A DNA stretch of 64,000 nt from NCBI GenBank assembly GCA_032690845.1, contig CM064430.1, positions 7,178,949 to 7,242,948 on the forward strand, in the 5' to 3' direction. The notes under the pieces were generated by a model. The model was not told where the DNA came from. It ran no database searches and worked only from the letters and a program-made list of their open reading frames with translations. Of this stretch, positions 11,546 through 22,800 are shown piece by piece. Both the position numbers and the translations under genes were made by a program. The stretch is from Eleusine coracana subsp. coracana (Eukaryota; Streptophyta; Magnoliopsida; Poales; Poaceae). Numbering within the stretch: the stretch's first letter is position 1; each line of letters starts with the position of its first letter.

Positions 11546-13796
11546 CATTATTATACTACATAAACCTGAACCATAATTGCTAGTATTGTTTGTGTTCTGA
11601 TGATACATAACACATCATGTGCATCCAGACCACAACACATGATGAAAAAACAACAACGCGAGCACAAAAAAACAAGCCTGTTATGGTCCAGCACGGCAAC
11701 CACCAGCAGATAATTGGAATGTGCTAGCTAGCTAGTAAGGTGGGACGTCCGCCTCTGGTGCCGCTCCTACATCAAGCTCGCCGTTGCAACCTCCAATGGA
11801 CAGTGTCTCCGCAACGATGGAACACTATTTAATCATTGAAAAATAGTAGTAGGCGATATCCCTATCCGTGCCTCTTCTCCTAGAAAACGAGAATACCCCT
11901 TTCTTTTTTCTTCTCATTTCTGCGCCAACGAGCCCCGCTAATTTCCACGTGGGCGGTCAAAATCACCTCGCGCTGAGCCGCTGACGGCCTTGCTTTGGCT
12001 CTCCCGGCACGGCAACGAAACGTCTCTCCCACCCGCGCGGGGGCGGTACACTCACCGGAGGTGGGCCCCACGCCCGCCCCGCCCCGCCCCCACAAACTAG
12101 CCGACCGCCCCCCCTGCCGCTGCCCGCGACCCACGCTCAAACGCACGCACACGAGCGAACGCTGCCGGCGACTGCGAGCGAGCTGCGCCTCGGAGAGAGG
12201 GGGAGAGAGAGAAGGCGAGGTGGGGTGGTGAAGCGGCGGAGTACGCGGCGCCCAGACTGTTCCGGCCGGCGCGAGGTGAGGAGGAGCAGAGAGGGGCGCG
12301 GCGCGGCCGTGTGGAGGGAGCTGCCGTTTGGGGCACCGACTCCGCGCTCGGCACCACGGCGGCGGAAGCTGAGACCCACGGCGGGGCCGGGGAACCCGGG
12401 GCGTCGGCGAGGCGGCGCTGGGATCTGCCCGGCAAGGCGGCCGACAACATGTAATGGCGCGGACTTTTGCTCTGACTTTGATGCTGTTGGGTGTTTCGGG
12501 GGGCCTGTGGTTCCATGTCTGGGCTTTGAGCTGGGCGGTTGATTCGGGTGCATCGGCGGGTCGATTGGGTGCAGGTGTCGGCGATTTGGGCTAGTTTTCG
12601 GTGATTTTTGGGTGGGTGGGGAGGCGGATTAGGGTTCCGCGTGTGAGTGGGGGGAAATGCTCTGACTTTTGAATGTTTCCACATCGTTCCGTAGCTGAAA
12701 TGCCTTAGCTTTTACAATTCATGGTAGACATGGTCGGTATTCGCTTGAGAGATGGTTTCCTTGCAAGCAATGGGATAAGCTTCTGCAAGCGCATTTGTGG
12801 GGGATCCTTTAAGTAATCTGTCAGGACAGGAGGTTGACCCACTGTTCAATGTTTTGTTCTTGGTGAAATGGTTTGTCCAATGGGCGTGTGTTGCGGTCGT
12901 GATAGCAGCTTTCTGAATGTTTCTAATTGTTGGCGTTGAACATAGCTGTTCCTAATTTTATATTTCTCGTGTCACGTCTTGCTGAAATTTTAAAACTGTC
13001 TGATAATATGCATCGTGAATAATTTGTTGTTCTACCTTAGTGGTCATGATGTAAGGTCTGTCCCTTGAGCTGGTAGAAATCTTTTATTTCTCCCGTGGTG
13101 TTTTGTAGTATAAACAAATTATTGAACTCACGATATGAGCTTTGTGAGCTTTTAAAAGAATCAGAATAGAAACTCTTGTGAAGAGCTTGGAGCTATTCCT
13201 TGGCTCGTAATTTTGGTAGTTTACTCTGATGGCACTTCAGTAATTGGTACATTAGAACTGCAAAACATCTATGATTTATAAGGTCAAACAAAGAAATGAT
13301 TGCATTGATGAAGTTCTGCAAGTGCGTTCAAGAAAGAAAGAAAACGAAATCAAGTTCTGCAGCAATGTACTAAATTTATAGAGTAGGATAAAGGGACAGA
13401 TTATGTCTTAAGAATTATTTGAGAGCTATTGACTATGTAATACATAAGAAATGATTTTTGTTACGTGTAACCATTGGGATTTCAAATGATATAACTGGCC
13501 ATTTTCATACAATGGCTCTATATGTGAAAAATTGTCGGCTTCCGTTAGCATACTGGAATTCTTCTGCTTGCAGTAAGGGTAGTTGCTTGCATGTCACTGA
13601 TACTGTGTATGATTACTCAGTATTCTTTTGTTAGTTTTAATTATATAGATGGGAATGCTATAAGCTATATTATATTATTGTTTGACTCTATTATTGTTTT
13701 ATTATTCTTTTTCTGATTGTGTACCACAAGGAGCTTCCAGGCTCTAGCTGCAGAGTCAATACATATATTTATACTCCTTTTAATTCCTGCAGTGCA
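11546..13796 (+). promoter_or_regulatory. Promoter, 5' UTR and 5' UTR intron of the WVD2-like gene
   Basis: A GC-rich block at about 11,930-12,430, with a GAGA-rich stretch at 12,195-12,220, looks like a grass promoter and first exon. It is followed by some 1.3 kb of T-rich intron-like DNA ending at the acceptor CCTGCAG at 13786-13792, four bases before the ATG. The first exon is therefore untranslated. The exact start site and donor were not resolved, as several GT candidates lie between 12,225 and 12,450. Open frames of 100-195 codons in the GC-rich block lie on both strands and have no recognisable domain. Confidence 0.5.
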
Positions 13797-16700
13797 ATGG
13801 GAAAAGAAGTTGTAGATATGTCTACAGATGAAGAATCTGATTGTGTAGTTATATGTCCACCTAACGGAAATGCTGATCATAAGGAAGCAGTGAGTGGCAG
13901 CCATGATGAAGATTCTCCAGAAAGGCAAGAGACCCCTCACACTGTAGGCTCAAATATGGACAACAATGGCCAGGAAGACATGCCTGTAAACCAAGATTCG
14001 CCAAAGCAGATTCATCAACAAGAGTCTTCTTCCCCCGATTCACCAGCAAAGCCTGTTAACGCTGGACAGCAAGGCTCTGGTCATACACTTCCAGAGCCAT
14101 GCAGTGTTGCTACTGAAAGGAGGTCATCTGGAGCAGGAAATTGCACCCCAGTTGCTCATCCCACCAGCAGCGGAGAAAAATTTTCAGATAAAAGTAGCAC
14201 CTCAACAAGAAGCATGGCAAAGAAGGTTTATTTGTCATCTGCATCCTCTTTTGCACCATATCATGCATGCTTTGTCTGCATCTTCTTTTGACATAGTAAC
14301 CTGAATAACATTGTTCTGCCAAAGAAACTACTAAATGTTTTAGTTTAGCGACATGCAAGTTTTCACTTAGAATGACATAAGAGAGTAATCACTCCATATC
14401 TCAATAAGTTCATTCTCTTCTGGGTTGTTTCTTGACCATGCAAATCTCTTATGTAACATACTTGTAGTTAACTGTTTGTTGTGATATGTTACTCCTTATC
14501 CGTACTTCAATCGTTAGGAGTTGTAACATACTGTTTGCTAAGATTAGGTGATCGGATGTAAATAACCCTTACCTTATATATGTTCTGCTTTATTAGTATG
14601 CACATGGTGGGTCTGAGTGGATCTGGGCTTATATTGCGGCATTCATATAGCATCTGATTACTATTTTTAGCTATTTGATCTGTTTCTCTCTACCTGAACC
14701 AATACAAATTTTCTTCATTAACCTTTTTTATTAGTGTACTTGTATAAGGTCTTCTCTTTGTTCACCTTTCCGCGGTTGTGATTCTGCCTTCCATAAGTTT
14801 CCAAAGACAACTTGTGCAGATTAAATCAGGTAGCTCTCTTGACAATTTTTATACCGTTATTATGGATTGCAGAGTCCATCAGTCACACCCAGGAAGCCTC
14901 TCCAATCTGACAATACTTCTCACAGTCAAGATGACGACTCATATTCCGTGACTTCCTCGTATCCTTTTTTTCGTGCAAATTATGGATGATTGCATTGAGT
15001 TTCTTAAGTGCCCTCTTTCCGTGTATAGTCTTTTATGGGTACATGTGTGCACTAAGGATTAAATTTCAATTGTTGTCTGTTATTGAATATTTCTGTTGTA
15101 TGAATAAATTTTCAATAGAACTCTTTTCCATATGTCTTTGTTATTGACTATCACTAAAAAAAAGATGCAATTCCCTAGCCCTTTTCCTAAGCTTCTTTCA
15201 GAACTGTAACTTCAGCAAGAAAAATGAAGAAGACAACCGTTCCTGTTGCACCTACATTTGTATGTGTTAATCGTGCTGAGAGGAGAGGAGAGGTATGCAT
15301 GTAATTTCATGGAACTAACATACTTTATTAAGATGGCCACCTGATTATATAGCCAACATATTTATCAGAGATTTGTTGATTCTTCAGTTTTACTCAAAAT
15401 TAGAAGAGAAGCGCAAGGCTTTGGAAGAGGAGAGACTCCAAGCAGAGGCCAGGAAAAAGGTAGGTCTTCTACAGTTTATATCATGGAATTGCCTGTATGT
15501 TCCTTTTGTTTCTGTTATATTTTTGCATCACGAAGCGCCCAAGTATACTAGGGCTGTCAACGAGCCAAGCTTGGCGTCTTAGGCTTGAGCTCAACTCAAT
15601 TAGGCTCATAACAGAGAGCTTGAGGATCTCCTTGTTGCCCCCCCCCCCCCCCCCCCCCCCTGCCCGCCCGGCGATGAACTTAGAGAGCAGTAGTACAAGA
15701 AACAAAGCAAAACTGTAAATAGCTCAGCAGGAAATGCCTTCTAGAGCTGCCGGCAAAGTAGAGGAAGACCAGCGACTGTCCAAAGTCCTGACCTGCTTCA
15801 ACCTTCGTCAAGATGCGGCATCCGTCGGTATGTGAGAAACGAGAAGAGCTGCAAGAGGAGATGTAGCGGCTGGCAGCTGGAAGAGGAAGGCGCCGACTGG
15901 GGGATTTTTGCTGCCCTTGATTGGATTCGGACTCCAGACAATAATTGTGGCGGCTAGCTCTAGAACACTCTACGCCTTGCTCCTCGTATGTGTTCGATCT
16001 TGATTGATTGGCTGTGTTGTGTTGGTACGTATGTGAAGTTGGGATGGGCCTTTGGGCCTTGGGCGTGATATTAGGCCTTATTGGCTGAGGTAAGTCCAAG
16101 CAGCAAGCGTGAAGAAAAATAGAAAACAGGACCTAATCGAGTCTCTAACGAATAGCTCGAGCTCGGCTCGTTTCATAACTGAGCCTTAGTGCAGGCTTGA
16201 GGTTGGCTTGTTTTGAGCTTGAGCTGATCTCGAATCAAGCATTTAGCGAGCCATACTCGAGTAGTTCACGAGCCTCGGTCTTTATTGACAGTCCTAAGTA
16301 TACAAGTTAGCTGTTCCTAATACACTGGGAAATTATAGTTGCATTTTCTAGACCTGTGATGATTTATATTTTTGAGAACCTTTTTGGAGCTACCTTCTCC
16401 ACAATTTGCGGTATAAAATTTTGAAATTTGTTGAAGATAGTTCTTTTTTCAAGTCCTACCTTGTGAATTGATCAAGTTTTTTGAAACCCTCTCTTTGACA
16501 ATTTTGTATCATTTGTTCTTGCTGGTGCATTTGAAAACAAAAAAGGCATAAAATGAATTATGCACGTGAAAATAAAGAGAGAAATATCATGCTTTGTTTT
16601 GTAGCGCTCATGTTTGCTGTAGTGGCAAGTATGTGGTGTTCTGTATCACTTATTATTAAAAAAAAAAAATCTCCCATGAAATAAACTTGTCTTCTCTGTA

Positions 16701-18651
16701 GTCTCTGTTGATACTATCCAGCTGCTAGATTATCTTTTTCTTGTTCTTTTCCTTTTGTAAATGTGATTGTTCAGATGTTCTTTTAAAAAAAAAACTGTAC
16801 AGCAGGGGAAAACCCTGCTGTTCAGCTGTATTTCTATCTATATTACTGCAGTTAATGATAAAGACCAGGATATCTGTTAGTTAATTTCCCCTTAAAGGAT
16901 GTGGCACATCAAGTCTGCTTATGATAGATGTTTTGGTCTTTTTGGGTTAACTATTGTTGCCATTGTTCACCTGTTTTTCTGTTTACTTTTAAAGGAAGAG
17001 GAAGAAGAAGCTCTTCGACAACTAAGGAAGAACTTGGTTGTCCGAGCAAAACCAATGCCAAGCTTCTACCAAGAGGGACCTCCGCCAAAAGTTGAACTTA
17101 AGAAGGTAATGTGTTTAGTGTTTTCTTGTTTTGTCCCTGTAAGAGTAAAATGCACTGGTAGTCCACTAGTCCTTAAACCTCTCATGGAATGTTATCTCTC
17201 CTTAAACTTTGAAACCGTGGATGGTGGTCTTTAAACTTTTTAAATGAGTCACACAGATCCAAAATGGACCCAGAATAACCCTCTGATTTTGACTTGTCAA
17301 TAAGGATCTCCGCTCTGGAATGGCACATTGACAGTCATAGGGATATATCTTAGACCATTTAAAAAGCTATGCTTCAAACAAAATGATTCCTCTATCTCTG
17401 GGTGTATATAGCATAGTTGTTCCTTGTGTGTTGTAACTGTACATAATTGGATAATTCAGTTGCAATTCTGTACTCACAACTGTTCAGTATTTTTCCCATT
17501 TGATTGTTGCAGAAGAAATGATTGTCTTCCCTTTTGATTGAATTGTCAACAGAATTATACAATGTTTCTCACCAAACTCAAACTGACTGGTTTTGATCTT
17601 ACACCTATAGCGATGCTAGTGTTTTAGTTATCAAAATGTTAAACATATAACAAGTGGTTTTATAAGATATTATTACATAATTAGCATTCGAATTTGTATT
17701 ATGGCTTTGAAAGTTGGGAAAAGTCTATTTTACTCCCCCGAACAATCCACTTTGTCCAATTTACTCCCCGAACAAAATCTTGGCTTAATTTACTCCCTCA
17801 AACAATTCAAGTTGGTGCAATTTACTCCCTGTTGTAATTTGTCTTTTTCATTTCTCTTTGTACACATTGAATTTGATGCTCAAATTTTGCACTACGAAAT
17901 ATTATAACAATCACTACATAAAAAATATATTTTTCTATTTTTTATAAATATTTTATGTATAATTTTAGAGCTCTATAGTTAAGGTAGTATTAGATACTAT
18001 TAAACTATATAACATATGCGTAAAATATACTTTATATTTTTTAACATAAAGTTCTATAAAAACTATTATTATGCAAAATTTCAGCACTAAATTCACATTG
18101 TACAAATAGAAACAAAAAAGACAAATTACATCATGGAGTAAATTGCACCGATTTGAATTGTTTGAGGGAGTAAGTTAAGCCAAGATTTTGTTCGGGGTGT
18201 AAATTGGACAAAGTGAATTGTTCGGGGGAGTAAAATGGACTCTTCCCTTGAAAGTTTAAGCACTTGGGTTAGGTTATCTTACTGTTAGCACTGTTTTCAC
18301 CCTGTTAATGAGACTAACCTGTGTAGTAGTTTAAGCCCTCGCATTTTGGTGTTTGCTATACAGGTGCCACCAACTCGTGCCAAGTCTCCAAAATTGACAC
18401 GGAGAAAGAGCTGCAGTGACACCCCTCATACACCAGAGGGAGGAAATGGCAGTGCGGTATGTTGCCGACTGCATCGTCAAAGCATTGGGAACTTCAAAGA
18501 TGTTAACAGCAAGGCACAATGCTCCCCAAAGAACTCTCCGAAGACTAGCTCAGCTACAAAATCCAGGGCAACAAAAGCCAGGGAAGACCTGAAGGCTGTC
18601 ATGAAGAATGTGGGGAAGCCGAGCGCTGCAAATGTCGCTGTACAAAACTAA
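13797..18651 (+). CDS. WVD2-like protein, TPX2 C-terminal domain family (microtubule-associated)
   Basis: There are six coding exons: 13797-14225, 14873-14958, 15202-15292, 15388-15459, 16995-17105 and 18364-18651. All introns are GT-AG and the frame is continuous, giving 358 aa. Residues 1-143 are an acidic, Ser-rich, disordered N-terminus. Residues about 190-265 form the TPX2/WVD2 domain, with APTFVCVNRAERRGE, FYSKLEEKRKALEEE and the basic coiled segment RQLRKNLVVRAKPMPSFY. The C-terminus is basic and Ser-rich (SPKLTRRKSCSD). WVD2/WDL proteins bind and bundle cortical microtubules and affect anisotropic cell growth; that role comes from the family. The chosen ATG lies four bases after a good acceptor. 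Introns 4 and 5 hold a hAT element and a Mutator-type MITE. The class is firm, the WDL member number is not. Confidence 0.92.
15549..16295. mobile_element. Non-autonomous hAT element, 747 bp, in intron 4 of the WVD2-like gene
   Basis: The ends are TAGGGCTGTCAA at the left and TTGACAGTCCT at the right. They are flanked by a perfect 8-bp duplication AAGTATAC (15541-15548 and 16296-16303). An 8-bp duplication and short TIRs with mismatched outermost bases are typical of Ac/Ds-type hAT elements. Subterminal regions are rich in GAGCTCGGCTCG-like motifs. A 23-base C tract lies at 15638-15660. The 139-codon minus-strand open frame inside shows no transposase motif. Confidence 0.9.
15638..15660. repeat. 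Poly(C) tract, 23 bases
   Basis: An uninterrupted C run lies inside the hAT element in intron 4 of the WVD2-like gene. Its length is likely to be unstable or poorly resolved in assembly. Confidence 0.95.
17716..18247. mobile_element. Mutator-type MITE, 532 bp, in intron 5 of the WVD2-like gene
   Basis: Long inverted ends of roughly 120 bp start with GGGAAAAGTCTATTTTACTC and end with the matching complement (GAGTAAAATGGACTCTTCCC). They are flanked by a perfect 9-bp duplication TTGAAAGTT (17707-17715 and 18248-18256), the MULE signature. Each arm repeats a TTTACTCCC...AACAA motif three to four times. The centre is AT-rich and non-coding. Confidence 0.9.
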
Positions 18652-20644
18652 TGAGTCATTCGGATTCCGATGCCATTTTTCATTTTAATTTATACATCAC
18701 ACAGAGATGACCTCATGCCTCCAAGACGACGGTGTGTTTGCTTGCTGGATTATATTTGCATTCTCCTTGTACGAACCTTGCTACCAAGGACCATCGGCTG
18801 TTCTGTGTTGTAAATTTGATGAAGGTTTTGTAAGGGGTAACCGAGTGGGTTCTGTCAAGAACCAAGCCAGTAGTTGATAAGCTGCTGGAATGGCATTGTT
18901 GTTGATGTACGGTAGCGTTGGTCTTATGTATTTTATCTGAGCTGTAACTTATTGTGGGCAAAGAAATTGTTTGTAGTAGCAAATTCTGTTACGGTTCATC
19001 TTTTAAGTCTGCTTATAGATTTGAAACTGCGCTCTAAATTCTTAACATGGAAAACCGTAATTACTTATCGTTTCTTATATCAGATTTTCTTAAAACAATA
19101 CTACTCCATTTCAAAATTGATATCTCTGTTAACTTTTCTAATTGTGTTTGACCATTTGACTTATTTAAAATATTTATTTAAATATGAAAAATTATAAATA
19201 ATATTTAATTTTTGTCTATTGATAAAATAAATTATAAAAAAATACATGATAATTTTTAAATTTTCTTAATAAGATGAATGGTCTAAGATAATTAAAAAAA
19301 GTTAATGGCGATAATAATTTTGAAATAGATGGAGTATAAGAACTCCCTCTAGTAATATAACAATGGTTCACTTGTCAAGTTGAACTTTTGTAAGAACAAT
19401 TTCCAAATCCTGTCTAAAAGAAGTTAACATATTTCAAGAATTATTTATAATGAAGAATTTTTAACTTGGAAAAGCATAAAGCTTTCTACCGTTGAAGCGT
19501 GGTTGCGTCCTTGAAGGTACTCTCACTGGGTTTTAAGACTCAGATCCATATTTGTACGATTTGCTTGGCAAGGTATGAATTGGCGCAGTTTTGTTCGTCA
19601 CATATTTGAAGTTCGTATGCAAATCTAGTTGCCTTGCCCGTACGCAAATTCCGTCCAGCATTTTTCTATCCATCAACTGGAACTTATATGATTCATTAAT
19701 GGGTAGATGTGTACAGATTTTAGTGCTGCTCAGATTAAGGTCGGGGCAGTTACTTTAGCAACAACAAAGACAACAGCCATACTATCAGAAAGGCTAATAA
19801 GTTAGGCTTATGCCATGATGATTTCGTGCAAGCTTTGGTTATCTAGTCTTCCTCTCCAGCTAATCTCTGGTTTTACATTATTTGCACTTGCCACGCGTGC
19901 AGCCGGTAAATTGGAAATCACTTTGCTTCTGATTTTACGGCTCCTTTACTCTAATCACAAAGCAAGTTCACGTGCAGTTGCAGCCATTCTAGAAGTTCCT
20001 ATAACGTAAAGTTGGTGGCAGAAGTTCTTGCTTTTTTTATATAAAAAAGAAGAAAACAAAAACAAATGGTTTCAGCAGAATTATGCTACATGTTCCAAAC
20101 ATGATCGATGTAGCCAGCAGAATTATAAGCTTGCTTGCAACGTACAAACACTTAATGATACTTCAGTAAGTTGTGGCCTCAACTGAATGTCTGAAATATG
20201 GGCCTTTCTCTCATTAATAAACATCCATTTCTCCGACACAATGATGGTTAATTAAGATGGAGTGTTGGACTGTCGTTGACAAATATGTGCGTTCTTCTTT
20301 TCAGTTTCGGCATGGACAAATTTGGGGGAAAAAGAACCCGGGGCACTTGCACGGGTGCACCCATTTCCTAGTTGCTTCCCAAGAGGACTTGCGGCTAACT
20401 GAAAATGACAGTGAGTCACATATATACTGCGTGGTCGGTCTGTCTGCAGATCATCGTATCATTTACTAGTCGACAAGAATTATCTGCCCTTTGCGACGAA
20501 ATTAAACGTTCCCTGGTCAAGTTCCAAGACTAAACGTCTCTCCAATCTATCCACTCATGACACTCTGCTATACTGCTACTCCAATTACAGGTGCACGTTT
20601 CCTGGTCGGCTCGTGTGTTTTGTGTTTATGCATTCATGTGCGTT
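18652..20644. other. 3' UTR of the WVD2-like gene, then intergenic DNA
   Basis: About 300 bases after the WVD2-like stop have the T-rich composition of a grass 3' UTR; the cleavage site is probably near 18,950. The rest is intergenic, with a Stowaway-like MITE at 19104-19334. Small open frames (19815-20009, 20257-20469) have no recognisable features. Confidence 0.5.
19104..19334. mobile_element. Stowaway-like MITE
   Basis: The left end CTCCATTTCAAAATTGATATC pairs with the right end TTTTGAAATAGATGGAG. The element is flanked by TA on both sides (19102-19103 and 19335-19336). The interior is AT-rich and non-coding. Confidence 0.75.
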
Positions 20645-20653
20645 TATATATAT
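20645..20653 (+). promoter_or_regulatory. TATA box of the secreted-peptide gene
   Basis: TATATATAT lies about 92 bases upstream of the ATG at 20745. Transcription would start near 20,675-20,685, downstream of the earlier in-frame ATG near 20,628. That supports 20745 as the true start. Confidence 0.55.
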
Positions 20654-20744
20654 CGGCGTACATGCAACGGGAAAGAATGTGTCCCGCTTGGCTTCCTGCA
20701 GTAAATCTGCTGCGCGGAGTGAGTTCAGCTATATAGCATCGGTC

Positions 20745-20996
20745 ATGAGGCAGCCCGTTACAGCAGCTACCATGGTTCTGGTTCTCCTCCTCCTCTTCCT
20801 CCTCGGCTCTGCCGCCGGAACGTCTGCGGTGTTGGCGCGGCGACTGGTAACCGGTAACAGAGCCTCGGCTGGGTTTCACGGCGCGCGCGCGGTGGCGAAG
20901 TGGTCTGAGGCGACGGCCGAGAGCTCGGCCCATCCGTCGGGCTGCACCAACGGGAGCGGCCCCGGCGGCTACTGCCATCCTCCGTCTGGGCATTGA
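20745..20996 (+). CDS. Small secreted peptide precursor, CTNIP/SCREW-like candidate
   Basis: This is a single-exon 83-aa protein. Residues 1-31 are a strong signal peptide: a short N-terminus, the hydrophobic core MVLVLLLLFLLGSAAG, then small residues before ARR. The middle is basic and variable. The C-terminus holds the only two cysteines in a compact motif, GCTNGSGPGGYCHPPSGH (C67-x9-C77). A signal peptide, variable spacer and conserved C-terminal motif is the layout of plant peptide hormones. The CTN start, the two close cysteines and the small size recall CTNIP/SCREW phytocytokines, which are perceived by the receptor kinase HSL3/NUT. I infer the resemblance by eye and could not align it. 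CEP-, PIP- or CLE-type motifs do not fit well. The upstream TATA box supports expression from this strand. An antisense open frame overlaps and is judged a shadow. Confidence 0.6.
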   Translation: MRQPVTAATMVLVLLLLFLLGSAAGTSAVLARRLVTGNRASAGFHGARAVAKWSEATAESSAHPSGCTNGSGPGGYCHPPSGH

Positions 20997-21228
20997 CAGT
21001 TTCACGCCAGTTTATCAGTGTGTTTTGATGTGTCTGTACATATATACGCGTATGTATAGAGAAGAGAACTAAGAAGGTTGCAAGGGTGTTGTATTTGCTG
21101 CAGCTTAGTACCACGCGCAGGCACGATTAATTATTTCGGTTATTCTTAACACTTTGGGATTCAGTTCGTTTCGAACTTAAAACATGTTTGCCTAAGTATG
21201 GGCCCATACCACCCATCTCATATATACA

Positions 21229-21440
21229 GGACAAAATCCATTTGATTCACTCAAACAATTTATGTTATCCGTTTCATCCTCTAAATAAAATTTTAACTCA
21301 ATTTACTCCTCCAAATAATATAAGTTAATACAATGTATCCCCTATTATAATTTGGTTTTTTTTTGTTTCTTGACATATAGGTTGAATTTGAAGATAAAAT
21401 TTTACTCAATAATAGTGACACAACAAACTAAACAACAACA
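21229..21440. repeat. Decayed arm related to the Mutator-type MITE
   Basis: From GGACAAAATCCATTTGATTC the sequence follows the pattern of the left arm of the MITE at 17716: three spaced T-A-C-T-C-C-like motifs, then TATTATAATTTGGTTTTT. Divergence is high, and no matching right arm or 9-bp duplication was found. Confidence 0.5.
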
Positions 21441-21597
21441 TATTATTCTGATAATTTTATCTGTTAATATCGTTAATTCTTATTAGATATAAAAATATTA
21501 TAAAAGATTTTTTATTTTTTAATGCAGATTATTGTGTCAACTATCATCATGTAAAAATTAAGAATCTAAATTGAACTTGAATTGCTTTGGAGAGATT

Positions 21598-21623
21598 GTG
21601 TGTGTGTGTGTGGGGGGGGGGGG
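21598..21623. repeat. (GT)n followed by a 12-base G run
   Basis: A GT dinucleotide run passes directly into 12 G residues, in intergenic DNA. Confidence 0.95.
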
Positions 21624-22284
21624 CAGCATGAGGGGCATATGACCTTGTCTGTCGTCTTGGCTTCGGTATTGCATACACTAGCAATAGTGTAGTCATAACA
21701 AATAAAATTTTAGGTCTTTTTCTAGGTAATATTTTCAACTATTATAGATGTAGAGCCAAACATAACATTGATCTAACTTTATCTAATTCTGATTTCATAG
21801 TGTGATTGTAAGGTTCATGATCATTGAGGTGATCCCAAGGTATGATTGTTTTGGTGATAAATGACAAATATGAAATTTAACTAATATCTATATGAGTGTT
21901 GTGTATGTAAAAAATATTATCTATCTTATGATGATCATTGATGGTTGACTTGGCGATTGATGACAATGATCGTAAGAATGGAGGCTTATGAGTTTGATGG
22001 AGTCCAAGGGTTGATGGAGATGGATCAAAATTGAGGACAAGCTATGAAGCAAATGTTGGGAACACTTGTCTAGTTGTTAGGGTTTTGAGTCCATAGGGAA
22101 AACTGGATTATCAAGGGGGTCTAGGTCATTTATCTTAGATCATGTCTAGTCGGTGATGTGCATGGATGCTCGGTGAAATCACAGGCACTAGACGACAGTG
22201 GAGAAGCCAAGGAGCTGTTGGAAGAAGCCGGGAAACAAAGTCAAAAGGAGACGAGGAGTTTCAGCTTTTGCAGGTAAAAACCGG

Positions 22285-22800
22285 ACAAAGAGGTCTTAGA
22301 GACCGGACGGTCCGATGATCAGAGGGAAATTCTCTACAGAGAAGATGTTGGACACGAGGAATTCTGTTGGCAGAGGAACCATAGAGACCGGACAGTCCGG
22401 TGTGCAGACCGAATGGTCCGATCTGTATGGAGAAGGTTCGGACAGAAGAGGAAGCATTGACAATGTCTCTGTTTGGAGAAAGGAGAGAAGAGACCGGACA
22501 GTCCGGTGTGAAGACCGGACTGTACGGTCATTACAGGAGGCGACAGAACAGAGGAGAAGTTGGCTGCGAGGAAATCTGTTGGAGCAGAATTATAAAAACA
22601 GGATTGTACGGTCTGATTGTACGGTCTGTAGGAAGAAATTCTGGATAGACGAGGAAGTGGCTGCAACGGCTCTGAAGTTATGAAGACCGGACTGTCCGGT
22701 CAGTATGAAGGAAGCAACGGATAGAGAACAACAACTTTGGAGGAGCCATCTGGTGGAGACCGGACTATCCAATCTGGACAATGACCAGACTGTCCGGTCA
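22285..22800. repeat. Clustered palindromic motif ACCGGAC-N-GTCCGGT
   Basis: At least six variants of a 15-bp near-palindrome occur at irregular spacing, usually introduced by GAGACC or GAAGACC. Examples are GACCGGACAGTCCGGT near 22,387 and 22,493 and GACCGGACTGTCCGGT near 22,684. The motif occurs widely in grass repeats; its role is unknown. Confidence 0.85.

Larger units (their letters stand above)
20997..21806. other. Intergenic after the peptide gene
   Basis: This holds the presumed 3' UTR of the peptide gene to about 21,120, a decayed arm related to the Mutator-type MITE (from 21,229), and a GT/G simple repeat. No genes were recognised. Confidence 0.5.

Noticed and set aside
12097..12684. 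195-codon minus-strand frame over the WVD2-like first exon
   Set aside because: Pro/Arg/Ser low complexity, antisense to a probable 5' UTR, no conserved motif.
17140..17340. Possible repeat fragment in WVD2-like intron 5
   Set aside because: The text resembles MITE-type repeats but no inverted ends or duplication could be found.
20613..20744. 44-codon N-terminal extension of the peptide gene
   Set aside because: It begins at or upstream of the TATA box and would bury the signal peptide; ATG 20745 is preferred.
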